Assembly: GCA_022605405.1 (NCBI GenBank)
Contig: JABYQQ010000004.1
Location: 1,488,001-1,552,000, forward strand
DNA length: 64,000 nt
Source: Earliella scabrosa
Lineage: Eukaryota > Basidiomycota > Agaricomycetes > Polyporales > Polyporaceae
Direction: 5' to 3'
Below are positions 35,278 to 48,711 of this stretch, in pieces (position 1 is the first letter of the stretch; every line of letters begins with the position of its first letter). The notes beneath the pieces were generated by a model that saw nothing but the letters and a program-made list of their open reading frames with translations, ran no database searches and had not been told where the DNA came from. The translations under genes and the position numbers were made by a program.

Positions 35278-38200
35278 ATCCTCCGGCTCCTCCTCCCCCC
35301 TTTTTTTCTGGGCCCTTATGTCCGCGTGCATCTCGACCTTGAACACGAGGGCGTCGTGCGCGACCCCATCCCGCGTCTCCCTCCCGCCCTCCAAACGCTC
35401 CGAACATTCATTCCTGCGCACGTCCTCCCTGGCGTCCGCGACGTCGACGCGCCTCACGCGTCTCTGCTGCCGGGGGGAGGAGCGCGTTGTCCGCGTCTTC
35501 CCCGCTGATCGGTCCCGTCCAGCCGTGGCGTCTCTTCTCTCCTTCCGGAACGGACGACGCGGTGGGTGAAGCGAGCCTCTTCTGGCGCTTCCTTTGCTGT
35601 AAGCAGTCCCACATGTCGTCTTCCATCGCCCAGGCGACGGACACCTGCCACCGTCGACGTCAAATTCCCGCGCGGGCTCAGCGTCTGCGGACTCTGGCCG
35701 GGGTGCGCTGCGCTCGTCCATTCCGCCCGCTCGGACGTTGTGCGCGCTTCCTCAGCCTCTCGCGAGGCCCTCCAACATCTCCCCGGCCGGGATGTCTGCT
35801 CGACCATGTGTCGCGTCCTTCGCCATCAGCCTTGTGCAGCCGTGCCCGTGCCATGAGCGTCACCATGCATCTGCTCGTCATGCAGCATCTTGCTCTCGAT
35901 CCAAGTGCGGTGCCTCCGCACGCGGCACATGGCCTTCGGTCACGGCCAGGTCACGGCCAACAAATGAGTCCCAGACATGTGCTGAGGCGCCGTGCGCCGA
36001 GTCTCCCCTGCACTTGACGCTTGCCAGTCGCAATCGCATCGTAACGGTTCTACTCTGCGGTCTGTTGTCTTGTCACTGACCAACCGGACACCCACCCCAA
36101 CGCCGTACAACCTGGGAGCATGCCGCGATGCGGATAACCTTCTCGCACAGGCTGCGCCGAAGCTGGAGAAGCATCCAATGACGGTACGTATACGTACCGA
36201 CTCACGTAACTGGTCTTCCTTTCTGACGAATGCATACAGTCGACGCCTCCCACCTTCCGACGACGACACCGACGATCTGAGTCGTCGTGGGTGTTGTCCG
36301 CGCTTGCGCCTCGAAGTGCTAGCCACAGCGCCTCGCCAACGTCGCGTCGAGATCAAGCCGCTGGTAGGCAAATCCCCCAGGGATCCCCGCCCGCCGTCGT
36401 CGTGGCGGCGACGACGGCGCTGCGGGCGATCCCGACGGTTCGGTTCGGCCGGGTCGGGGAGTTTTTGGCTCTGTCGATGCCGTGAGCAGAACTCGCATCT
36501 CGCAATGGTGCTGCCTTTTCCGTCGATGTGGTTCGGGGCGCACTACTTACCTTTCCTTGTGCTCGATCGCCCTCCCTTTCGTCCCTCCCCTTCAGGCATT
36601 TGGGTGTGCGATATGGGAGGGCTTCTTGAGCACTTCTCGACGTCCACCGTCGAACGATGCTGTCATGCTCCTGCGCCCGGTGGTCACGCCGCCGTTCACT
36701 CCTCGGGGCTTCTCGAGAGGTATCGGTGACGTCGGTGAGCTTATTGGAGACGCTGCGAACGCATTTCTGCGCGCAGGCATCGTCGATGAACGTCCTCTGA
36801 ATGTCCTCTACGCAGCGTCCGCGCTGCCTTCTAGAACGCCTCTCTTCACCGATCCAATGGATTTGGACCAACAGCGACCAAAGTGGGTCCAGGTGGCACC
36901 GATCATTCCCAACACGCAGCGTGCGATCCCGCTCCACGCTCTCCCCAAGCTGTGCTACCGACGTCTCCCGCGGCCGCGCGCAATTTCTGGCGAACGACGT
37001 TCCCCAGGGTGGTTCGACGGTCGGAGCGGGCTGCTGCTCTCCTCCGCCGCGCCTTCCCTTCTTCTCTGCGATCGTCCGCCTCGGCCGATGGCGAATCGAA
37101 ACGCGTCCTCCCGACGTGCTCACATGTCGCGCACGCGAGAGCTTCGGGCCTCGTTATGTTTCTGTCGAACCCGTCCGAGGCGGACGCGCCCGGAGCTGGG
37201 CCCCCCGAGCGCCGGCGTGCATGCAATCCTCCGAGCTCGCTCCCGTCCCCGCCCCCGTCCTCGCTTCCGCCCCCTGCTCATCCGTCTGTACGCCATCGCA
37301 CATCCATCCCCCGATGCGCCACGACGACTCTGCCCAGATCGGGGCAGTACGTACTACGTACTACGCAGCGTCTATATGGCGGGCAGCGCCGGCCCGCGGC
37401 GCGCGCCACCATCTGATCGCTCTACGACATCCCCCCTTCTTGCGCGCTGTGTCTCTACCATCCCAGACGCGCTCCGTTGCGCCGCACAGCTCTTGTGCGC
37501 GCTGCCTTGTTGCGCAGACCTGAACGCGCCCGTACCTCCCTCCAGTGAGCAATATTGCACAAATGTAGAAAAAACAAACGTTGCTGTATTTGCCCGTGAG
37601 CACCACCACGCAATATGCGCGTGGATCATCGAACCGTCCGGCGGAATGCTGCGATCCCGGACGCGACCGCGACGCGGCGGCGGGGAGCGTGTGCCGGTCT
37701 CGCCGCCTGCGCGCCGCGCGGGTTGTCTACATATCGTCATGATGCTTGACACTTGCAACTTTTGTGGACAAATAAGTCGCACCGTCCCTGGACACGGGCC
37801 TTCCATGCCGGCCCCGGGCCCCCTCCATGTGTTTCGGTACCGCGCGCACACATGCCGAGCCCCCGACGCTCCTCCGGATCGGAATGAAGCTTTGGGTCTA
37901 GCACCTCCATCGTGGATGTGGATCCAGTCCCCATCCATCATCAATCCTTGGTAACTGGTTGGACCTTGCCTCGAGGCACGCACGACCTGGCGACACCCAT
38001 CCGCGATGCGCCCTCCCAGGACCCACCCCGACTGCTCAGGCCGCTCAGGCCGCTGGTGCGCGCCGCATGAGACCGTGGTGTGGATGCGAGATTTGGACCT
38101 TGGTGGGTGTTGGGTTTTTCTCCTGGCTGTCTGTTCTGTTATCCGATATTGATGTCGGCCTGGACGATTATGAAGGGCCAGGGGTGACCGGTGACCGGTG

Positions 38201-40085
38201 AAGGTTGAACACGCGGCAGCGAATCAACCTCAGCACGCTGTGTGGCACGTACGCACCACAGAGTAAGAAGCAATACGCAGAAAGACGTACTTGGAATGTT
38301 CAATGCAACGACATCGATTGTGGGCAAAGGTACGTACCCGCCCCCTGGAGTCCTGCTCCCATCTCTGTAGCGCAGGTCAGGACTCAGATGCGCGCCCGCA
38401 TTTGCTGGCATACTCATTGTGGCAACGAATGCACAGACGCAATAAAGCAGCTTATGGCGCACCCGACCCAGCAGCACACGAGGCTCTCTCATCTCACCCC
38501 ATCCTCGTCGCTCCTCGACAGCGCGCAAGTCCAAGTTCCCAAGTCGCTTAGGCTCTATTCCATGTGTGCGTGCATGCATTCCCATGCCCTGCATGGAGAA
38601 CATACATACCATCAGCATCATACTGTATGATTCCACGGTCCCGAGGCGTGCCCGCCCCGCCATTGGCCCGCAGTTAGAGCTGCGATAGCAGCGGACGCCT
38701 GGGGGCGCGACCTGCGCTCATTCTCTCATGATCATACTGACAGCCCTTACGTGGCCCCCGCCCTCCCCCCTCCCCCCTCTATCGTCCAGCGTTCAGCGGC
38801 AACGACCGACCGACAGCGCGCGGCCAGGGTCGCGGTCCTCGCTCGAGCCCGGACAGGCAGGTCGAACAAGCTTGAAGGTTGCGCTCGACGTGCGACGGGC
38901 TGACGGCTGACAGGACAGGTGCGTGTGTCAGTGCATTACACGTACGTACGGCCCCGCTGGGACTGGGAGGCGGCGCGTTCTGGTGATGGTTCTTCTTGTC
39001 CGTGAATTTAGGGTTCGGGCACCCAGCCCTGGGCGGACGAGGCCGGTCGAAATTCGAATTCGTGATGGCGCGCCGTGGGTGTTACGTTGGGATCTGGGTG
39101 AGGGTGACGTGTGCGGCCGGTCGGCTGGTCGACGTGCGCGAGATTGTGGACGCACCGACCGGAGCTATGCGCCCTGGCCTGCAGGCTCTCGTCGATGCGT
39201 CCCGCCATCTGCAGCAATGCGACAGCGGACAACGGTGCCGTTGTGTGGCCGAGCACTGCGCCAATGCACGCTCGATTCGGCCCACCGCTCTAGAGGCTAC
39301 ATAGCATGGATGGGCCCTCGCCGAGGTCGCGGACCCTTCTCGCACAGGCCTTCGTCTTCTCAGTGAACGCATACGCACTGCTTCACATTCGCGTCTTCGC
39401 GTCTTCCGACTTCCATCCCTCGCTGTCACTGCGTCCCCCGGGTCTCTCCCGCCACCCGCGCGTGCGCGACACGAAACTCGCTGCGCAGGCCAGGGTGCTG
39501 CTCAGGGTGGCACGCGCGGACAGAAACGTGATCGTGCAAGACTCGGGGATGCGGGCAGATGCGGGCCCGCGCGCCCACTGTAACTGCGGTCTGTCCGAGG
39601 GCACCGTGATCGTGCGAAGGGACCCGACCCGACAGCCCAACGTTCGACATTCGACGTTCAGGGATGCGTGCTGCGTGCGCGTACGTACATACCATGTGCG
39701 TATGCATCAGGATGACGCGTCGCGATTCGCGATTGGCAAGAGGAAAGGGTTGGTGTTTTGGTGTTTGTTCTGAGCCTTTGTCTCTGGTCCGCTCTTCCCC
39801 CGCGGCCGCGCGCGGTAGGTCTCGCTGACCTCATACGTAGGGGCTGATCGCGGAGAGCTGCGTCGGCCGAGCCCGTGCGTTCATCCATATGTCGGACCGT
39901 CAGAAATGCGCTCAGCTTTTCGCGAAGTTGTTCACTCCGGAGTCCGCAGAAGCCAGAAGCCAGAACAGACCGACGGACAATCCTCGATCTCGACGCCCCG
40001 GGTACCGACCTGTCGACGAATCCGCGCATCGAATATTGGATGTTCAGAACCTATGTATCTGACAGATGTGGATGTCGACGCTGGA

Positions 40086-40112
40086 GGACGTGCTGATCCC
40101 GTCAGCACGTCC
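40086..40112. repeat. Short perfect hairpin
   Basis: Eleven-bp arms GGACGTGCTGA and TCAGCACGTCC flank a 5-nt loop. Nothing around it identifies its role. Confidence 0.6.
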
Positions 40113-43078
40113 GGACGTCGTGCTTCTTTCTTCCCAGCAGCGCACAAGAGTGATGGCTCCCTCTTCCCCTTCTCGACTTCCCTCGCTCTCGTCTCTCCCT
40201 GTGCAGATGTGGGGAAGCTGGAATGCGCCCGATGGGGCTACACACGCAGCTCGCGGGTGCTGGCCGTGACGTACGGCGTACCCGGGCCCGTGCTTGGCAC
40301 GTCACCTCCCGTCCTCCGAGGCTGACACCGTACACGGGTGCCTCTCCCACCGCGCGCGGGACCGCGCCCGCCCGCGACGCGTCAAACTTGGAAAGCCGCT
40401 CATGTCGGGGCGTTGGATCATCAGCCGGATCCTCTCACCTTCCCTTCTGGCTCTTCCTGCTTCTTCGTATGTTGTACGTCGTATGTCGTATGATTTGTCA
40501 TGTCGCGGGTATGTATCTGACATCCGGGTATCGAGACGTCTGGTTTGGGCCGGAGTACAGTAGGTGCGTGGCCGCTGGCGGGGCCCGCTGTGCGGCTCGC
40601 GGTCGTTTGTCAGTACAGGTTCTTGTCAGCTCAGCCGAATCCAAGTATATACATAACCCTGCGCTGATCTGGCACCTCAAAGGCGGGCATGCAAGGCCTC
40701 GGACTTCAATTGCAGCTCGTCCAGAGAGGTCCGCGGCGGCGCTGTCCCCGAATGTACATATGGCTAACATGTGCGCCGCGGCCATCCCCGCATGACCGCT
40801 GCACTGATGACACCTCAAATCTGGGGCCCGCACGGCGCACGCTGGTGAGCCAGCACAAGATCAATACACACCACCGCCAATGCCATTATTATTGCCAATT
40901 TCTGGCGAGATTTCTCGTGCGCGCGCGCTGGAAGGACGGGCAGCGCTCTGAGTCTGAGATCTGTCTGCCACGAGTCTCCATGGGCGCACATGCACGACAA
41001 ATCCGATGTTCTCGTGCACGGCTCGTCGACGGGCGCGCCCTGAAGTTCAAGTTGACTGTTGAATGGGAGGGCGACTATGGGCCGTGTGAAGACCGGGCGC
41101 GCGGGTCGCGGATGCGCGCTCTGGAGTCCGAGCGTACGTATACGCTATCGGGAAGGAGCAATTGAGATCGAGTATCTGAACGGCGTGGGCAGATTTTGCG
41201 TCCGTCCGTTCATGCCTTTTGACCTCGTCTCGGTGGCTTTCTGATTCGGCGGTGCGTCCTGCTCAGCGTCCATGCATGGATGGCCATCTGGCGGTGGCAC
41301 CTGTGTTGTGTGTGTGTTCGACAGTCAGTAAGTATGTATTCTGCATCTGTTCCGCCATGATCCATGGAAGATAGATGGCCTGTGGCCCCATCTCGCCCCC
41401 GTCTGCCTCCGCAAGCATGGACGCCGCCTCGCCGCTCCTCGCCGCCGTTCGCTCACCGCATTCTGCTGTCAAACCTGCTCAAACGCAGATTGGGGCTCCG
41501 GCCTTGGGATCGCCCGCGCTGCGCGTGCGCAGGGCTGCAGCGCACAGATCCACGTTCCCATTCAGTTCTGACGATGCATATGCGTGATGCCGTCATACGA
41601 GCTGTTCTTGTTTGCGCCAGTCGCGGGCTGGCCTGACCTCAGTCGTGCAGGGGTTTTGCAATTGGGCCGCCTGCCTGCCGTGCGCGACGCTGCTCATCGA
41701 CTCACGCGGTTGTGGCCCCAGATGACCACGAGCGCGCCCAGCTCGCGCTCATGGCGCTCGAAGCGTAAGAGTTACTTACATGGAGAGAGACAAGAGAGAG
41801 AGACCTGAGAGCTCTGGAGCGCTGACGGCTCGCGCAAGCGCACCCGGCGCGAGTCGCGTGGACGGGCCGGGCGATCGGGGTGCGCCACGTTGCATCGCAC
41901 CGAATGTTCCATGGAAAAACGGAGGATCGGGGCCGGCCTCGGAAGTTGCGCGACGCGAGCCACAGATCGAGTGCCGGAGGCACGCCGGTGACGCCCGGCC
42001 GCGCTGATTGCCGCCAGACAGGACGCCGGGCAGGACGGAGTGCTGAGGCTGAGCCATCTCCCGCCGTTCCTTGTCGCCCTTGGGTCGTTCGCGACCTCGA
42101 CTGGTTTTCGTATCCACGCCGCACTCAGCCGTACTTACACAAGCTCACGAACAGGGTGCACCCTTCCAGATCGAGGGCACCGACCTATGCAGTAGGATGA
42201 TCCAGAATCCTTGAACTTGAGCTCATGCTGAATCACACACACCCAGCGTCGTGACACCGAACCCGAACCGCTCATCGATTATGTATTCCCAAGTACCCAG
42301 TGGACGTCTGATATAGAACGCGAGCTATTGTTCACCGAGCACGATCGCCACTAGTCGCGAACGCTATCCGCTCACTCGCGTGGACCGGCCACACGCGGTT
42401 TGCGGTGCTCCTGGGGTCCGCATCCCTGAGCAATCTGTATCTGCAAGCGAGACCGCATGGCAGCATCGCTGAGATGCGCGGATGGATGAGCAATCGATGC
42501 TGATCATGCCGAAATGGCCAGCCGTCACGCTCAACAGTGGGGGGGAGGCCCTGACCCGACCCACGCGGCTGCCAGTGCCTGCCACCATTGCGGAGGCGGC
42601 GCGATTCGATTCTGAAGATTTCACGAGTGACGGAGGCGGCCATGCATGTATGTAACCTTCTGCAACGGCTCAGCCAAGTGATCGCCACCGAAACGCCACG
42701 AAACGCGTCGGGAGCTCGCGTAGTGACGGTGTGTACTCGCTTTGTACGTACTCGCGGGTGGTCACGCAACGTGCTCCGCACAGAAGCCACGGGCCCCTGC
42801 GACTGCGAAGAAGGGGCCCTGGCTCTCGCCATCTTCAGCCGAGACGACCCGCTCTGAGGGCAGAACGCGCACGCGCGGCGGCGCGCAGGATGCATCTGTC
42901 ACGTATACAGATACATATGCAGGCTGCGGTGCGGCATTCTCCCCTGTCGCGTAACGCTCTGGCAGAACGTTATCTGGCGTCTGGGAGATTGCGGCCTTCA
43001 GAGCGTAGGCTCTGCCTGGTGCCAGTGCTGCACCGTCACGGTATGTTGCGTGTTCATGCCACAAGCGGTCTTCGGGCT

Positions 43079-43140
43079 TCAAACTCGAGCCTCGGCCGAC
43101 GGACGAGATACGGCTCTAGTGGTCGGCAACTCGAGTTTGA
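43079..43140. repeat. Double-stem hairpin
   Basis: Outer arms TCAAACTCGAG (43079-43089) and CTCGAGTTTGA (43130-43140) pair over 11 bp. Inner arms GCCGAC (43095-43100) and GTCGGC (43122-43127) pair over 6 bp, with a small asymmetric internal loop between the stems. It lies in a gene-poor stretch. Whether it is transcribed, for example as a small-RNA precursor, cannot be told. Confidence 0.6.
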
Positions 43141-46100
43141 GCTAATTTCGGAAACATGGATGATGGCGGCGGCACGCGCTCAGGGTCTCCAGACATACGC
43201 GTTGACATACTGGACGCACGAGTGTCAGCGAAGGTCTGGGTTCCCTGCAGAGCTCGCGGTGATATTGCTACCTGTTGCACACTCGCCCGAGACTGACGCG
43301 AGCAGCGTCGAGCGTGGAAAGTACGTGTTCACTTGTTCAACATTGAACACGCACCACCATTGAGTCGAGGGGGCTAGCGAATTGTGTTTCGGCTGTTCAT
43401 CCGCGGGAGCGTTCCAAGAGCGTTGAATTCTGTCCGCGGGGATGAAACATGCGGCGGTGTGCGCCTGAACCCCACGGAAACAGGCCGTCCGTTGTGGAAA
43501 CTCTCGGAATGGATCGGCGCCGGTCAGCGACTCTGCGCCATACCGTGAATACAAGAGCACGGGCGTGGATTGGGCGTGGGGATGACATCTTGAACGCATC
43601 CAGGCCTGCAGGCGAGCTGCACAGTGTCAAGGTCAGACGGACCAGCGAGGAGAGCAGTGACGGACTGACGGACTCCGTCGGCTTCTGAGCCCATCTCCGA
43701 GTAGCATCAGTGATCTTCGACGGGAACGCGGTCTTTGACACGACGGAGGTCTGCGCTTCGCGAGATATCCGCTTGCAGTCCGATGTTCTGTCAGTGTGTG
43801 GTCTTGAAGATACTCCGCATCATCTCTCCATCGTGACTGGAGCCACAGGTAGCTGCACTCACCTCCTTAATAATCGAGAACTTCTATGCGACCACTCTAT
43901 CAAGGATAGATGGATGAAGAAGGCGTCTACATCATGCATGACATCTTCCTAGCAGCAGTCAGTGGGTCAGTCAGTCAACAAGCCAATACGCATCGTGATG
44001 AAAATGATGCCAACGGATGATGACGAGCGAAAGAAGACCACAGGTCAAAAGTCAGAACGTCAATGGGCATACGCCCGATGGCGATCGTGTCTCGCCGAAC
44101 AACGCACTTCACGACAACGCCGACTGGGGACAGAAGGGGGGCCCCTCGCAATCAGAAGCGCACCGCGCCATGGGACCGCTCCGCTCCAATTCAAAGGGTC
44201 TTGAGGAGGAACGTAAGAACCGAGGAACGAAGCAGGGCGACAATGGTAAGAAAGTACAAGCCAGTCGCTCGCTTAGGTTAGGGTTCTCGTCCCAGGCAGC
44301 CGTCCAGTGATAGCGCGCAGCTCCGACTGATCCGGGTCCTATACCAATACCAGTCGTCTCAGCCTGTCAGGCAGGACTGGTGCCGCAGCAGTGTGTATCT
44401 CTTCGTCGGAGGTCAGGCGAGCAAGAGCGAGTGACGACAACTACGGGTCTGACACCGCGACCCAAGTGCGAGGCGTGCGCGATTTAGCGCCATAGATAAC
44501 TGCTGGAGCTATTGAATTGTTGTCCGCACATGTACGTATTCGCCAACCCAGCGACAGTGGGCGGTGAGACGTGGTTGGCACCCTTCTCTAGGCTTCCGTC
44601 TTGCGCTTCGCACTGCGGAACAGGCACAGTGGGTGTTGGTGGGTCCGGAAGACCCGGAGCCCCCACGCCGTGTCCGACAGACCGTGGTAATCGTACCCAC
44701 TTGGTGGCACCGCGATTCTATGCAAGAAATCTGTGGGAAGAGTGGAACTCTGGAAGTAGAGAGACACATGCGCGGGGGGCGCGTCAGCAGTGCGACAGGC
44801 TATGGCATCAGAGAACCTGGCTCACCACCCAAAGAGGCGCAGGACTGGATATGTCACAGAGCTTCTGTCGGAGCGGGAGGCGCGGTGACATAACTCAGCC
44901 TCCGGGATGCCGTGGACTCTTGCAATTTGAGGCGCGTTGGTTGGCGCTGGCAGGGTGCGCATGACCCATATATGTCGCTGGATGTGTTGGCGGGATGAGG
45001 GGGAGGCGTCCAGAGGCTGTCCTCTGTACCTAACTTCGAGATTGGCCCCCGGCACACACGTGTTGGGGTGCGATCACGAGCAGGGGAGGGCGGACATGTA
45101 CACGTAAGTGACGCTGAGAAGGTGTTGAATATGGATCGGTGCGCCCTGCACCGTGTACATGTACAGGACAGCGGCTGCGGCGACGGTCGCGCGCGGGCGA
45201 GAAGCTGGATCGGACGGCATGTTCGCAGTGGACCTTTGTGACATGTGTGCGCTCTTGACATTGCAGGGTACGGACGCATTTGTACTCAATCGATGATCGA
45301 GGGAACGTACGGGTCCTGTGTTGGCCTTCTGAACTTCGTCGCTGAATGGAGAGCCTCGAACCTGTGATGATTGCCTTCGCACGCTGATATTTAGCTCTCG
45401 TCAATCAAAGCTAAGCACACGCAGAGGTTTTGGGCCGATTTCTTCCTCTCGTCATGTTGCTGACTGGGGGGCGCGTGCATCTGTGACATTGGTGATGGAT
45501 CACGTTAGTCAAGGATGGGAGCTCACCTGAACGGACTAGATAGGACATTGGTGGTACACAGACATTCGACAGGTGTGGCTTGGGATCATGGCGTAACGCT
45601 GCAATGCCTCTGAGGACCACCTGCATGATTGGCACCATACTTGATCTCTTCCCGTAATGTCTTGCGCAGCGAGGGCGCAAACGGAGGATCGTGCCCACGA
45701 CAACAGGGGTTCTATGGTCGTACCACATCCTACCACATCCCATGTTAGGCCGATCGACTCCTTGGCTGTAGGTGTCACTTGTGTACTTCGTATTCCGCAT
45801 TGTCGGCGAAAGTGGGTTGAGGGTGAGCGTGGCGTCGTTGATCTTTCGCTGGAAAGCGTCAGACTCAATCGGATAGATGGAGTATATCATCGGCGATATA
45901 CGTCACGTACCTGATGACTCCAATTGGCCGAGCTCCGGTCAAGAGAAGTTCAAGGATGCGCTGAAGGAGAATTTATGTCGCGGACCGCGCTGACATTCAT
46001 CCTCAGCGAAGACATGGAAGCAGCGACACTTGACCACGCCGGCAGCATAGCGGAACTACAGGGAGCGTCGGATGATTGTGAGCTTGGATCGCATGGCGAT

Positions 46101-47229
46101 GACATAGTTTGGGAGCATGCAACTGCCATTTGCAGGCTCAAGCCCAGCCCCAATGTCTGTCCGGAGGCTGTCATTACCGTACATTCCGCGCGATGCAGGC
46201 GTCTGAGGTGGAACAACATAGAAGGTTCGTGGGTCGGTATTGCCGTATCGAGGAGCTGCATAATCATTCGTGCCTCATCATGCGAAAGAGCGTACCTATA
46301 TGGTCTATGGCCGATGAGCACGCGCCAGGTTGTAACATATCGGATTGCGTGCGCTCAGGTATGGCGGTGAAATGAATCAATGAAAGCGGAGTTGACGGTG
46401 GTCACTGTGGAACTGCCGTCCCCTGGTGCTCTTTGTTCTGCCGGCCCCCTGTGTACTGCGCGCACAGTCAGCGGGAAGTGACTTGGGTCAGCATCCTGCC
46501 GGGTCTGACGTACCCGATCGTTATCATCGCCCACGATGGACACCCGCGAGTCTTGCATGGTTCAGTCAACGTCGTGCGGAGGCCCGGCCATAGAAGATCC
46601 GAGTACCCATCCTTGTGGGGTGCACAGTCATGGTTGCTGCAATGCGTGCGTGTGGTGTGCGTATCGGAACAACCCGCCCGAGAAGTGAGAAGCGGCCTGT
46701 CAGTTAGCGTTAGCGTTGTTTGGACGAGACTGGGCGATCGGCGAGACCCTCACGTTGCATAGGGCAAAATTAAACCCGGAGAAGTTGCAACAGCGGGATG
46801 GTCATGACAACTAACTTTGAGCGTGAGGAAGGTGCGTAACGGACTGAACTGGAGAAGAAAGCGGAGGTTCGGCCATCGGCGCCCATGCGGCGGGAGTGTG
46901 GCTCCAGAAGTCAACGACCAACGAGCTTGAGGCTATCGTGTGAACGCGGTATGCACTGTACACACAAGTGCAGCTTGAAGGTTCGTGAGTGGGTAGACTT
47001 TCCGACCAGTTGGCTGGTCGCTGTTTGATTGACAGACATTCCGCTTCCGGTAGTCATGCAGCTCTAGCAGACTCGGAGGATGAGTGTGGTAGGCAGTGGT
47101 CCTTCCTGCTGTGAGTTGGCCGAAGTGATGGAAACCCACGCCAGCGCGATGTGCAGCAATGCGCTGACATTACTTCAAATTTTAGACAAATCGATTGCTA
47201 TTCTTGGCCGACTGTTCACACAGGTCAAG

Positions 47230-48250
47230 TTAGTTCGAAGCCAGCCAAGAAAAGCCTCGGAGACCAGGGTCACGATCATCGTACCTGCTCAGGGAAAAAC
47301 CCGGGCGCGTCCGATGACGGTACCGATAAAGTTGTCGAACACCTCCGTGATATCTGTTTTCTATGGACGCGTGCCGTGAGTCAACATTCCCCTGTCCCTG
47401 AAGCTTGAAGAGCAACGTCGGCCCAAGCAAACTGGGAGAGCGGTACCTTGATACTCACAGAACGCAACCTTGTCGCCACCAGCATCAACATGCAGTATTG
47501 CCCTGATACATCCTTCGCCGCCATGGTGAGCACTCTATCATACTATGTTCGGACAGGTTCGAATCGGCCAGGCGCCTGGGCCAGCGATCGTATGACACCG
47601 AATCATTATCAATCTTTCATGGTCAGGACGAGGCAACCGATACTTACGGAAACAAGACGGCTGACAGTATCCGTTTTCGTTCCAAACGGCTGTTGAATGT
47701 TGCCATGTCTGAACTCCCCAGGACAAGGTTGTCGACAGGGCGCAGCACAGGGACCTGCGTCAGGACGTCATCAGGTTCAGGCACATCAGGGTTGTCTACA
47801 TTCTCATGACCTCCTGCGCGCTACTGTGGATGGCAGTTCAACGTTCAACAGTATTGGAGGCTTCTCAAAATATTAGACAACCAAGACACTCACTTCTGTC
47901 GAATGCGCGAAAAGCCTAAGTTGCTCCGGAATGATGGAAAGCGGTTGGTGCCTTCAACAAAGTTCACACTCACATCCGGGTGACTGACGACTGCAATGCC
48001 TGCCCCACATATCCCATATCCTAAACAGCTCACTGCAGGAGATGGTCGCTCTTGTGCTCACCTCATCCTCATTATCTCAGGTAGTACGTCGCACTCTTGA
48101 GTCTTGACGCAGGTTGCGGTCGATAATTGAATACTGATCTTTGTCTAGATGATCGAGTTGAATGTGAGCGCGTTCATAAGCATCAACCGCAAATGAGTGG
48201 CAGGTCGCAATGTGAGGGAGAGGAAGAACGATGACCAGAGTCATGGGCAT
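47230..48250 (-). CDS. Hypothetical protein, weak multi-exon model
   Basis: A chain of consensus donors and acceptors on the minus strand joins in frame: 48088-48250, 47974-48020, 47894-47915 and 47648-47813, with further exons down to a stop at 47230 that are less certain. The predicted protein is about 250 aa and starts with a hydrophobic stretch (MPMTLVIVLPLPHIA) that could be a signal peptide. The fourth exon is the most coding-like: it is rich in G-first codons and Asp/Val (start GGHENVDNPDVPEPDDVL). I recognise no family. Base composition is lower in GC than the firm genes, and with so many short exons to choose from, the model could be an artefact. It would be divergent from the RING gene, 461 bp apart. 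Confidence 0.25.
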
Positions 48251-48711
48251 GGACGGCGATGGCGACGGCGAACTCCAGAGCGGACGCGTCTTAGGCTGGC
48301 GTGACAGATGGAACGGTCACATGATGCTGTCACATCATGATCGCCATGAATGGCTGCATCAGGACTTGCTCCTGCGCTCAACATCTGTCCTCCTCCGTTC
48401 GTCGTTTCAGCGAGCTCCGCCTGACTATCCATCATGATGCAGACACGCTCGCAAGTTCGACCTCGCGCTCGCACTCGATCGTCTACGAAACGCGAATCTC
48501 CGAATCACCACTCGCCTTCGACAAACAAGAAAGGTACGCTATATGCGACTGTGCGCACGAGACCCTATGAAACACGCTGACCGCTTGTACTTGTACAGCT
48601 AAGTTTGGCCCAACGGATAAGTCGAGAAGAAGTGCTAGTCATCCGCGCATCGCAGACGCAGAGCCATCTTCGTCCAGTAGTACGATAGAAGCACCTCCCG
48701 ACTCTCCTAGG

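Larger units (their letters stand above)
35278..47229. other. Gene-poor region (about 12 kb), no supported gene
   Basis: I recognise no protein family, tRNA or transposon protein here. A 490-aa open frame at 36482-37954 (+) is not convincing, because the other two forward frames are also open across 36883-37416. Possible coding remnants on the minus strand include an exon-like pair at 43397-43787 and upstream of 43863, joined by a consensus GTGAGT donor. Small structured DNA includes a 27-bp hairpin at 40086-40112 and a 62-nt double-stem hairpin at 43079-43140. Confidence 0.55.

Noticed and set aside
36482..37954. 490-aa open reading frame on the plus strand
   Set aside because: The other two plus frames are also open over 36883-37416 and a 256-aa minus frame overlaps it, so the lack of stops reflects composition. 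No domain or codon pattern supports coding.
47545..47580. tRNA B-box-like GGTTCGAATCG
   Set aside because: Flanking bases do not form a T stem or acceptor stem, and no A box lies upstream.
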